Positions 5,437-10,958 of a stretch of 10,958 bases of DNA are shown in pieces (position 1 is the first letter of the stretch; each line of letters opens with the position of its first letter). The stretch is from Flavobacteriaceae bacterium (GTDB lineage: Bacteria; Bacteroidota; Bacteroidia; Flavobacteriales; Flavobacteriaceae). The translations under genes and the position numbers were made by a program. The notes under the pieces were generated by a model. That model ran no database searches, had not been told where the DNA came from, and saw only the letters and a program-made list of their open reading frames with translations. Location of the stretch: the NCBI GenBank assembly GCA_002687665.1, contig NZAX01000113.1:1-10958 (forward strand). Direction: 5' to 3'.

Positions 5437-6161
5437 TTCTCATTTAATTTATCAATATACTTTTGGCTCTCAGAGATCAAATAATCAATCAATTGAAACT
5501 GTTGACCTGTTTTGAGTAATTGTTGCGAAGGTAAATTTTTATCGATATGTTCTAAAAAACCTGTTACCTGATCATTTTTCAGGGCAAGGTCGTTAACAAA
5601 AAATTCATCGCTAAAAACATAGGTCAGTATTTCACTGGGTTTTAATTTTTGTTTCTCCTCCTGAGACTTATTGCTAACAGCTTTTGCTATCAATTTTGCA
5701 ATATTGATGATATTGAGTCCGTTCCTGAGTTGTCCCTGAGTGACTATCGTGTTTTCTAATTTTGTCGATTTATCTTTGTTGTAATCATATGATTCAAACT
5801 CCTCTTCCTTGAGGTCGAGAAACTTTTCCGTATTTTCCGGTGTTACCACAACTTCTTCCAGAGCATTAATTTTTTCATTGACTGTGATGATCAATCTGTT
5901 TTTTTTCAATATTTCGGGGGTTATTTCAACGGTTCTAATCAAGTACTGAACTGAGGAGAAAATAACTTCGTCTCCCAAAGCTACAGGAATTTCGAAAGCA
6001 CCCTCTGCATCAGTTATAGTATTTAGTTGGGCAGTATTGTTAACCACATTGGCAGCGACAACATTGTGGTTTCTGTAAATCAATTGACCCTTGATGAGTT
6101 TGCGTTCTTGACCCATGACCATTAGGGGCAACAAAAAAAGGAGTAAGAGATTTTTTTTCAT
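5433..6161 (-). CDS. Secreted CarboxypepD_reg-like domain protein
   Basis: The 242-residue protein starts with a Sec signal peptide (MKKNLLLLFLLPLMVMG, cleavage probably near residue 17-18). A carboxypeptidase-regulatory-like beta-sandwich spans about 22-105, with the typical KGQLIYRNHNVVAANVVN opening and DAEGAFEIPVALGDEVIFSS core. It then reads NALEEVVVTPEN at about 99-110. The segment LEEVVVT is the sequence that links this domain to the plug of TonB-dependent receptors, but no plug or barrel follows. Instead there is a charged, mostly helical C-terminal region of about 130 residues. It is therefore not a receptor. It is probably a periplasmic or outer-membrane-associated accessory protein of unknown role. 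It is first in the operon with DUF6702 and the M1 peptidase, overlapping the former by 4 bp. Confidence 0.85.
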   Translation of the reverse strand: MKKNLLLLFLLPLMVMGQERKLIKGQLIYRNHNVVAANVVNNTAQLNTITDAEGAFEIPVALGDEVIFSSVQYLIRTVEITPEILKKNRLIITVNEKINALEEVVVTPENTEKFLDLKEEEFESYDYNKDKSTKLENTIVTQGQLRNGLNIINIAKLIAKAVSNKSQEEKQKLKPSEILTYVFSDEFFVNDLALKNDQVTGFLEHIDKNLPSQQLLKTGQQFQLIDYLISESQKYIDKLNEK

Positions 6162-6166
6162 CCTTT

Positions 6167-6174
6167 CAAAGATA
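6167..6174 (-). promoter_or_regulatory. Promoter -7 box of the CarboxypepD_reg/DUF6702/M1 operon (TATCTTTG)
   Basis: TATCTTTG on the minus strand matches TAnnTTTG exactly and ends only 5 nt before the ATG at 6161. A TTTG lies upstream at 6190-6193, but with a 15-base gap, shorter than the usual 17-23. Because this box is centred near -7, transcription should begin at or next to the A of the start codon, so the mRNA may be leaderless. Confidence 0.5.
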
Positions 6175-6308
6175 ATAAGCTAATCAGTTCAAATGATTTT
6201 AAAACTTGATAAAATTAGACATCAGTCATCATTTGTTTTTTAGACTCCCGGAAATTAGTGTAATTTAAAGGAATAAATTTAAAGACAAAAGCCTCATAAC
6301 TTAATCAT

Positions 6309-6316
6309 TGTCTTTG
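6309..6316 (+). promoter_or_regulatory. Weak candidate -7 box for the M15 peptidase (TGTCTTTG)
   Basis: TGTCTTTG differs from TAnnTTTG at one fixed base, and no TTG is found at the expected -33 distance. If used, transcription would start near 6321 and leave a leader of about 20 nt that contains the palindrome 6324-6340. It is the best plus-strand candidate in the 180-bp spacer 6162-6341, but it is not convincing. Confidence 0.22.
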
Positions 6317-6323
6317 AAATCGT

Positions 6324-6340
6324 ATCAATAAATTATTGAT
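6324..6340. promoter_or_regulatory. 17-bp perfect palindrome abutting the start codon of the M15 peptidase gene
   Basis: ATCAATAAATTATTGAT has 8-bp arms around a single central A. It ends one base before the ATG at 6342. The TTG at 6336 that could extend the reading frame lies inside it, another reason to prefer the ATG. It could be an operator for a dimeric repressor or, in RNA, a small hairpin that hides the start. An AT-rich 8-bp-arm palindrome is expected about once in a window of this size, so only the placement is suggestive. Confidence 0.4.
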
Positions 6341-6341
6341 C

Positions 6342-7061
6342 ATGAATCGATTAGAGTTTATCAAAGCAGGTTTTGCCATTGTTGGCTTAAGCCAACTTCA
6401 ACCCGATAAAAGCATGAATACTGACCCACATTTACTCATAGGAAAGGGAAATCCGAGGCTTGTAGGAAAAAATTATGCTTTGCTACCAGAGGTAGACAAA
6501 GCTTTCCAGCAGATGTCTGCTTCTGCACTAAAGCAAGGGATCACAATTAAAGTGGTTTCATCATATCGTTCTTTTGAAAAACAAAAAAATATTTGGAACA
6601 ATAAATTTTTAAGGTTTAAAAGTCAAGGCATGGATGATGAAGCAGCCATTGATAAAATCATCGAATACTCCACACTTCCGGGTACTTCGCGCCATCATTG
6701 GGGTACTGATATTGATATCATTGATGCGGGGCCTCCCGAGGAGGGTGATGTTTTGCTTCCCCAAAAATTTCACGATAATGGACCCTACAATACGTTAAGG
6801 CAATGGATGGAAACCCATGCAAAAGACTATGGCTTCCTTCTTCCTTATAACAGGGACGAAAATAGAACTGGTTTTAAATATGAACCTTGGCATTACAGCT
6901 ACGCTCCTAAATCTATACCCATGCTGAATCAGTACCTAGAGCTCAACCACAGGGAATTGATCTTATCGTCAGATTTGAATGGAGCAGATGGATTAGATAA
7001 AGAATTTTTGGAATCATACATCAAAACCCATGTCATGGGCATTGAACCCTCTTTGCTCTAA
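6342..7061 (+). CDS. M15-family D-Ala-D-Ala carboxypeptidase / dipeptidase (VanY/VanX-like)
   Basis: The 239-residue zinc enzyme probably trims D-alanine from peptidoglycan stem peptides, or cleaves D-Ala-D-Ala, in the periplasm. SRHHWGTDID supplies zinc ligands H118 and D125. EPWHY supplies catalytic E181 and third ligand H184. VSSYRSFEKQKNIW at about 69-82 is the family's SxYRsxxxQ segment. The spacing is nearly that of VanX (H116, D123, E181, H184 as I remember). The N terminus MNRLEFIKAGFAIVGL aligns with a twin-arginine signal (S/T-R-R-x-F-L-K) but has Leu in place of the second Arg. The start is the ATG at 6342 rather than the TTG at 6336, which lies in a palindrome. The gene stands alone, divergent from the M1 operon and ending 1 nt from convergent yaaA. 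There are no van regulators nearby, so it is not a resistance cassette. Confidence 0.88.
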   Translation: MNRLEFIKAGFAIVGLSQLQPDKSMNTDPHLLIGKGNPRLVGKNYALLPEVDKAFQQMSASALKQGITIKVVSSYRSFEKQKNIWNNKFLRFKSQGMDDEAAIDKIIEYSTLPGTSRHHWGTDIDIIDAGPPEEGDVLLPQKFHDNGPYNTLRQWMETHAKDYGFLLPYNRDENRTGFKYEPWHYSYAPKSIPMLNQYLELNHRELILSSDLNGADGLDKEFLESYIKTHVMGIEPSLL

Positions 7062-7062
7062 G

Positions 7063-7824
7063 TTATCTGATAAAAACTGGGGATAAAGGAGATTCAGTGT
7101 GTTCCTCACTGTAGGCATATCCACCATAATCAAAACCCAATAGCGTTTTGGCTGTTACATTTTCCTTATCCAGTAAATAACGCACCATCATTCCTCTAGC
7201 TTTCTTGGCGTAGAAAGAGATCATCTTTAGGGTGCCATTTTTAAAATCCTTAAACTGTGGAGTGATCACCTCTGTCTTCAGAACTTTTGCGTCAATGGCC
7301 GAGAAATACTCGTTGCTGGCCAAATTCACAAACAGCTCGTTTTCCTGCAATTCGTCATTGATGAAAGTGGTGATTTTTTGCTTCCAAAAGTCATATAAAT
7401 TCTTGTTTTTACCGATTGGAAATTTGGTACCCATCTCTAATCTGTAGGGTTGAATTAAATCCAATGGTTTCAAAACACCATAGAGCCCCGACAATATTCT
7501 GAGGCTGTTTTGGAGTGCATTAATTTTTTCCAGGGGAAGCGTGTATACATCCAATCCTGAATATACGTCCCCATCAAAAGTATAAACTGCAGGTCGGGCA
7601 TTCTCCTTGTTGAAAGGTGTTTTGAAATTTTGATTCCTTTCCCAGTTCAAGTCTCCGAGTTTTTCTGAAATTTTCATCAATTGCGAAAGTTCGCCCGGGG
7701 TTTTTTCCTTCAATAGTTCGTTAATGCACTTAGCCTCTGAAAGAAAACAAGGATTTGAATTTTGTTCGGTAGGCAAATTTGAGTCAAAATTGAGCGATTT
7801 TGCCGGTGAAATGACCATTTTCAT
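7063..7824 (-). CDS. yaaA: Peroxide stress protein YaaA (UPF0246/DUF328)
   Basis: The 253-residue cytoplasmic protein belongs to the YaaA family. In E. coli it is induced by hydrogen peroxide and limits oxidative DNA damage by lowering free iron. It starts with the family signature MKMVISPAKSLNF (E. coli begins M-VISPAK-L). It also carries the conserved YSGLDVYTL, LSGLYGVLKPLDLIQPYRLEMGTK and KKARGMMVRY stretches, and it is full length. The frame is open back to an ATG at 7941, but the extra 39 residues match nothing in the family and would overlap rluD. The ATG at 7824 also follows a good promoter (7839-7869), so I chose it. The stop is 1 nt from that of the convergent M15 peptidase gene. 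Confidence 0.94.
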   Translation of the reverse strand: MKMVISPAKSLNFDSNLPTEQNSNPCFLSEAKCINELLKEKTPGELSQLMKISEKLGDLNWERNQNFKTPFNKENARPAVYTFDGDVYSGLDVYTLPLEKINALQNSLRILSGLYGVLKPLDLIQPYRLEMGTKFPIGKNKNLYDFWKQKITTFINDELQENELFVNLASNEYFSAIDAKVLKTEVITPQFKDFKNGTLKMISFYAKKARGMMVRYLLDKENVTAKTLLGFDYGGYAYSEEHTESPLSPVFIR

Positions 7825-7838
7825 ATTCGAGTTTTTTT

Positions 7839-7869
7839 CAAATTTATAAGGAATTCGTTTGAAAACCAA
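7839..7869 (-). promoter_or_regulatory. yaaA promoter (TTG-N20-TAAATTTG)
   Basis: On the minus strand a TTG at 7869-7867 is followed after 20 bases by TAAATTTG (7846-7839), an exact TAnnTTTG match. This is the best-formed promoter in the window, with both elements and ideal spacing. The box ends 14 nt before the ATG at 7824, giving a leader of about 8-10 nt. It sits in the 76-bp spacer after rluD, so yaaA can be transcribed independently of the PASTA-rluD unit. I see no recognisable PerR/OxyR site. Confidence 0.6.
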
Positions 7870-7900
7870 TTCAAAAGAATTGTCTGGGCTGATAAAAGAA

Positions 7901-8941
7901 TCAGAAATGCTTATGTTGGGCGTAATTTCTCCATTTATCAATGGTTATTTCCATATCCTCCGGTAAAGGAGCCTCAAAATCCATCCATTTTTTTTGGGAA
8001 GGGTGCTCAAACCCCAGGGTTTTGGCATGAAGAGCTTGACGCGGCAGTAGCGTAAAACAATTTTGAACAAATTGTTTATACTTGGTATAACTGGTTCCCT
8101 TGAGTATGTTATCCCCCCCATAACGGGGGTCATTAAACAAAGTATGACCTATGGATTTCATATGGGCACGAATTTGATGCGTCCGACCGGTCTCCAAAAT
8201 GCACTCGATAAGGGTAACATAACCAAACCTTTCGATTACGCTATAGTGGGTAATGGCCATTTTACCAGAAATGGCGTCGGGAAAAACAGTCATTTGAAGT
8301 CTATTTTGGGGATGCCTACCAATGTGTCCCTCTATGGTTCCCTTATCTTCTTTGACATCTCCCCATACCAAAGCAACGTACTTTCTTGAGGAGGTTTTAT
8401 CTTGAAATTGTCTGGACAAATCGGCCATTGACTGATCGGTTTTGGCCACGACCAAAAGACCGCTGGTGTCTTTGTCAATCCGATGAACCAAACCCGGTCG
8501 ATTGCTTGAATTCAGGGGTAACTGTTCAAAATGATGTAACAAACCATTAATCAAAGTTCCACTGTAATTTCCATGTCCGGGATGAACCACCATCCCCGCT
8601 TTTTTGTTGACAATAATCAAATCATCGTCTTCATAGACAATATCTAAATCCATGGCTTCGGGGGTCAATAGGTTTTCATGAGGGGGGTAAGAAAATACCA
8701 CCTTGACCCGGTCACCTCCTTTAACCTTGTAATTGGATTTTACAACATTTTCGTTGACTATAATGGCGCCTGCTTTTGCGGCTTGTTGGATTTTATTTCG
8801 GGTGGCATTTTCAATGCGATTCATCAGGAACTTGTCTACCCTTAGGGGTTCTTGTCCCGGATCGGCATGGAATGCATAATGTTCATACAATGGATCGTCG
8901 GTAAGTTCGGTTCCATCAATCGGTTTAGTTTCTTTTCCCAT
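7901..8941 (-). CDS. rluD: 23S rRNA pseudouridine synthase, RluD-like (RluA family)
   Basis: The 346-residue enzyme converts uridines in 23S rRNA, classically in helix 69, to pseudouridine during large-subunit maturation. An S4 RNA-binding domain covers about 34-82 (LRVDKFLMNRIENATRNKIQ and VKSNYKVKGGDRV). The catalytic domain follows from about 100: NKKAGMVVHPGHGNYSGTL, then the motif HRIDKDTSGLLVVAK with catalytic D156, and later TGRTHQIRAHM. The N-terminal extension ending DPLYEHYAFHADPGQEPLRVDKF is the form I know from Flavobacteria. Other RluA-type specificities (RluA, RluC) cannot be wholly excluded, but S4 domain and length favour RluD. Its ATG lies inside the end of the PASTA gene (17-bp overlap), indicating cotranscription and coupling. 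Confidence 0.93.
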   Translation of the reverse strand: MGKETKPIDGTELTDDPLYEHYAFHADPGQEPLRVDKFLMNRIENATRNKIQQAAKAGAIIVNENVVKSNYKVKGGDRVKVVFSYPPHENLLTPEAMDLDIVYEDDDLIIVNKKAGMVVHPGHGNYSGTLINGLLHHFEQLPLNSSNRPGLVHRIDKDTSGLLVVAKTDQSMADLSRQFQDKTSSRKYVALVWGDVKEDKGTIEGHIGRHPQNRLQMTVFPDAISGKMAITHYSVIERFGYVTLIECILETGRTHQIRAHMKSIGHTLFNDPRYGGDNILKGTSYTKYKQFVQNCFTLLPRQALHAKTLGFEHPSQKKWMDFEAPLPEDMEITIDKWRNYAQHKHF

Positions 8942-9479
8942 TGCCCAATACCAAATCTATTTCTGAGGTTTTTTGTAGTAATGTTCCCGCCTCAAGTCGC
9001 TCACCCTTATAGCGCATTTCCAAAACCATATCTTTACCTATGTTGTCTCTATAGCTGATTTCTCCTATGGAAAACCCAACCGACAACAAGGTAGCCTCAG
9101 CATTTCTTCGGGTGATCTGAACCAAATCAGGAACACTGATTCTGCTGTAGCCAGATGGATTTAGTGTAATATAAATCTTACGGTTCTTCTTTACCAATTT
9201 TCCAGGACCTGGTTGGTGTTCTATCACGCTTAGTGATGGATAATTAGGGTTGAATTTTGAGGAGTCAATGATTTCATATCTTAGTTCTTTGTCTTCTAAG
9301 ATTTGTGTTAAGTTGATTATGTTTATACCGCTGAGATCGGGAACTTTTTGATGTTTATTGTGAAAGGTTATGTACTTTAAAAAACTTAGGCTTAAATACA
9401 CTAAAAATGTACCCGCCAAAAAGGCAAGGGTTAATTGAATGAAAAGCGTTTTACTGAAAAGAAACCTAAAAAAACTCAT
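8925..9479 (-). CDS. Membrane-anchored PASTA domain protein
   Basis: From the ATG at 9479 the protein has 184 residues: a short cytoplasmic start, one transmembrane helix at about 11-34, and two PASTA domains outside the membrane at about 44-107 (KVPDLSG opening) and 114-181 (SVPDLVQ opening). EHQPGPGKLV in the first and MRYKGERLEAGTLL in the second match the conserved mid-domain turn. PASTA domains commonly bind peptidoglycan fragments or D-Ala-D-Ala-containing stems. Here there is no kinase or transpeptidase part, so the protein may be a scaffold or sensor for wall synthesis, which is inference. The frame is open to a TTG at 9512, but that lies upstream of the promoter box 9496-9503 and would not be transcribed. 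It overlaps rluD by 17 bp and is divergent from ddl. Confidence 0.9.
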   Translation of the reverse strand: MSFFRFLFSKTLFIQLTLAFLAGTFLVYLSLSFLKYITFHNKHQKVPDLSGINIINLTQILEDKELRYEIIDSSKFNPNYPSLSVIEHQPGPGKLVKKNRKIYITLNPSGYSRISVPDLVQITRRNAEATLLSVGFSIGEISYRDNIGKDMVLEMRYKGERLEAGTLLQKTSEIDLVLGNGKRN

Positions 9480-9495
9480 CCCGTAAATTAATTCC

Positions 9496-9503
9496 CAAAG
9501 ATA
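9496..9503 (-). promoter_or_regulatory. Promoter -7 box for the PASTA-rluD unit (TATCTTTG)
   Basis: TATCTTTG matches TAnnTTTG exactly on the minus strand, 16 nt before the ATG at 9479, for a leader of roughly 10 nt. No clear TTG lies at the expected -33 distance. It is the left half of a divergent pair with 9541-9548. The box lies within the upstream reading-frame extension that begins with TTG at 9512, which argues that the extension is not translated. Confidence 0.5.
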
Positions 9504-9540
9504 ATAAATCAATACTCTAAAGAATTAATTTTAAATACAA

Positions 9541-9548
9541 TACCTTTG
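9541..9548 (+). promoter_or_regulatory. Promoter -7 box for ddl (TACCTTTG)
   Basis: TACCTTTG matches TAnnTTTG exactly on the plus strand, ending 15 nt before the ATG at 9564. The leader would be about 10 nt, with no Shine-Dalgarno sequence, as usual in Bacteroidota. The final TTG of the box (9546-9548) is the only upstream in-frame start, so it cannot be the translation start if the box is used. A -33 element is not clear. Confidence 0.5.
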
Positions 9549-9563
9549 ATTAAAGCTTATTGT

Positions 9564-10535
9564 ATGAGTAAAAAAGTAGTGGGAATCGCCATGGGAGGGT
9601 ACTCCTCTGAACGAGAAATTTCTCTTGAAAGCGGAAATGCTGTTTATAAAGCTTTACCCCAATCTCGTTGGGATTGCTATAGAATAGTGGTCGATAAAGA
9701 CTTCTGGACTGTTATTGATAATAAAGAAAAACAATACCCCCTCAACTTAGAAAATTTATCATTCAAAATGGATAATAAAAATGTTCATTTCGATGTAGTT
9801 TTCAATGCAATTCATGGAGCCCCGGGAGAGGATGGACAATTAGCTAAAAAATTGGACCAACTGTATATTCCACATACAAGCTGCAGTGAAAAAATTGCAG
9901 CATTAACTTTTAATAAAAGAGATTGTCTAGAAAAAGTTAAAGAATGGGGGATTCCAGTAGCAAAATCATTCACTTATGACCTGGGAGATCCATTGGATGT
10001 CGACTCGGTTATAAATAAGATTGGTTTGCCATGTTTTGTCAAACCCAATCGATCCGGAAGCAGTTACGGTGTTGTAAAAGTTTATGAAAAAAAAGACCTA
10101 AAGGACGCTATCCATACTGCCCTCAAGGAGGATGCACAATTGATCATCGAGGCGAATTTAGTCGGGATGGAAATATCTGTAGGAGCATATAGATTGAATA
10201 ATCAAGTAATCGTTTTACCAATTACAGAGATCATTTCGGAAAACGATTTTTTTGACTATGATGCCAAATACAATGGTAAATCTCAAGAAATTACTCCAGC
10301 CCGACTAGATGAAACAACAATCGATGAGATTAATAGTATCGTTAAAAAACTATTCCAACAGTTGGAACTCCAAGGAGTTTGCAGGAGCGAATTCATTATT
10401 GTGGAGGGTACTCCCCATTTGTTGGAAGTAAATACAATTCCAGGTTTGACTCCTGCCAGTCTTATACCTCAACAAGTTAGTGCTGCAGGGATTGAATTGG
10501 CAGAATTTTTCGAATCCTTACTATTAAAAAAATAA
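9564..10535 (+). CDS. ddl: D-alanine--D-alanine ligase
   Basis: The 323-residue cytoplasmic ATP-grasp enzyme joins two D-alanines to give the terminal dipeptide of peptidoglycan precursors, later added by MurF. The N-terminal domain shows GGYSSEREISLESG (about 11-24, with the E/R/E/S substrate-binding pattern). NAIHGAPGEDGQ follows at about 83-94. The ATP-grasp part has FVKPNRSGSSYGV (about 155-167), then an acidic metal-binding end EVNTIPGLTPASL containing the conserved E-x-N-T-x-P-G. It is full length. The ATG at 9564 is chosen because the upstream TTG at 9546 lies in the -7 promoter box. The gene is divergent from the PASTA-rluD unit and followed 73 nt later by coaD. It shares the D-Ala-D-Ala theme with the M15 peptidase in this window. 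Confidence 0.95.
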   Translation: MSKKVVGIAMGGYSSEREISLESGNAVYKALPQSRWDCYRIVVDKDFWTVIDNKEKQYPLNLENLSFKMDNKNVHFDVVFNAIHGAPGEDGQLAKKLDQLYIPHTSCSEKIAALTFNKRDCLEKVKEWGIPVAKSFTYDLGDPLDVDSVINKIGLPCFVKPNRSGSSYGVVKVYEKKDLKDAIHTALKEDAQLIIEANLVGMEISVGAYRLNNQVIVLPITEIISENDFFDYDAKYNGKSQEITPARLDETTIDEINSIVKKLFQQLELQGVCRSEFIIVEGTPHLLEVNTIPGLTPASLIPQQVSAAGIELAEFFESLLLKK

Positions 10536-10593
10536 CTCTCATACAGGTTATCAAAACAGTCAATTAGCTTAGTTTTAAACGAATCAAAAAATG

Positions 10594-10606
10594 CACTAAT
10601 TTAGTG
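10594..10606. promoter_or_regulatory. Short palindrome and near-promoter box before coaD
   Basis: CACTAATTTAGTG is a perfect 6-1-6 palindrome ending 2 bases before the ATG at 10609. Inside it, TAATTTAG (10597-10604) is one mismatch from TAnnTTTG on the plus strand. This could be a weak promoter with a near-leaderless transcript, overlapped by an operator, or simply AT-rich spacer. No terminator is seen in the 73-bp ddl-coaD gap, so coaD may be read through from ddl. Confidence 0.25.
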
Positions 10607-10608
10607 TT

Positions 10609-10958
10609 ATGAAATGTGCTGTTTTTCCTGGATCCTTTGACCCCATAACTTTGGGACATTTGGATATCTTAGAGCGTAGTATTCCACTTTTTGATGAAAT
10701 AATCATTGGGGTGGGAACAAACTCTGAAAAAAAATATATGTTTCCTCTTAATAAAAGAATGGCTTTCATTGAAGAAACTTTTTCAGAGTATAAAAGTATT
10801 TCCGTAGTTAAATATCAGGGATTAACCATTGAATTTTGTAAAAAAGTACAAGCCAATTTTATCATCAGAGGTTTGAGAAATCCTGCTGATTTTGAATTTG
10901 AAAAGGCCATTGCCCACACCAATAGAAAGTTGTCCGGAATTGAAACGGTTTTTCTCCT
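10609..10958 (+). CDS. coaD: Phosphopantetheine adenylyltransferase, 3'-truncated by window end
   Basis: CoaD transfers AMP from ATP to 4'-phosphopantetheine, giving dephospho-CoA in coenzyme A synthesis. The visible 116 residues of an expected 150-160 start MKCAVFPGSFDPITLGH, the nucleotidyltransferase signature with T14 and H17 of the T/HxGH motif. K42 (in SEKKYMF) and R87 and R90 (in IIRGLRN) match the phosphate- and ATP-contacting Lys/Arg set of the E. coli enzyme as I recall it. DFEFEKAIAHTNRKL follows, as in the family. There is no stop before the window ends, so the gene continues to the right. In Flavobacteria coaD commonly adjoins ddl. Confidence 0.95.
   Translation, partial: MKCAVFPGSFDPITLGHLDILERSIPLFDEIIIGVGTNSEKKYMFPLNKRMAFIEETFSEYKSISVVKYQGLTIEFCKKVQANFIIRGLRNPADFEFEKAIAHTNRKLSGIETVFL

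Noticed and set aside
6342..7061. Vancomycin-resistance cassette
   Set aside because: One VanX/VanY-like enzyme is present, but there is no VanH, VanA-type ligase or VanRS pair. The ligase in the window is an ordinary Ddl with its own promoter.
7945..8133. Second minus-strand frame inside rluD
   Set aside because: Out-of-frame reading of the rluD 3' part; the true frame keeps RluD family sequence to the end, so there is no frameshift to explain.
8063..8389. 108-codon plus-strand frame opposite rluD
   Set aside because: It lies wholly antisense to a strongly conserved rluD catalytic region, and its translation shows no domain, signal or family resemblance.
1..10958. Defence system, prophage, insertion sequence, CRISPR or new multi-gene system
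   Set aside because: No transposase, integrase, nuclease, toxin-antitoxin pair, terminal inverted repeats or spaced repeat array is visible. The genes are mostly core families in a typical Bacteroidota arrangement.

Overview
The window looks like a chromosomal, housekeeping stretch from an AT-rich Bacteroidota bacterium, most likely in Flavobacteriia. Three things point there. Gene starts lack Shine-Dalgarno sequences but often sit just after a TAnnTTTG box, the -7 element of the Bacteroidota sigma factor. The protein families (DUF6702, a short CarboxypepD_reg-like protein, an M1 peptidase with a GMEYP motif) are typical of the phylum. The PASTA protein / RluD / D-Ala-D-Ala ligase / CoaD neighbourhood is, from memory, common in Flavobacteria. 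Genus and species cannot be read from the sequence.

Layout, left to right. Bases 1-380 hold no gene. They contain a TAnnTTTG box, an AT-rich hairpin and a strong intrinsic terminator (299-336), which together could define a small RNA of about 117 nt. Next come a small cysteine-containing membrane-anchored protein (381-659) and a tight plus-strand run: a two-helix membrane protein (711), a flavin reductase-like protein (930) and a SAM O-methyltransferase (1571). The methyltransferase meets tatA (2212-2484, minus) tail to tail, with overlapping stop codons. A minus-strand operon follows, transcribed from 6161 down to 2566: a secreted CarboxypepD_reg-like protein, a DUF6702 protein and a secreted M1-family metallopeptidase.

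A plus-strand M15-family D-Ala-D-Ala carboxypeptidase/dipeptidase (6342-7061) converges on yaaA (minus, 7063-7824). Upstream of yaaA on the same strand are rluD (7901-8941) and a membrane-anchored PASTA protein (8925-9479). A divergent promoter pair (9496-9548) separates these from ddl (9564-10535). The window ends inside coaD (10609 onward).

The right half has a cell-wall theme: Ddl makes D-Ala-D-Ala, the M15 enzyme probably cleaves it, and PASTA domains commonly bind peptidoglycan or its precursors. RluD (ribosome), YaaA (peroxide/iron stress) and CoaD (coenzyme A) are ordinary housekeeping functions. I see no mobile element, CRISPR array, defence system, tRNA or rRNA, and nothing that I would call a new biological system. 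The items most worth a second look are the putative orphan small RNA at the left edge, the M15 enzyme with a damaged twin-arginine motif, and the CarboxypepD_reg/DUF6702/M1 peptidase operon.
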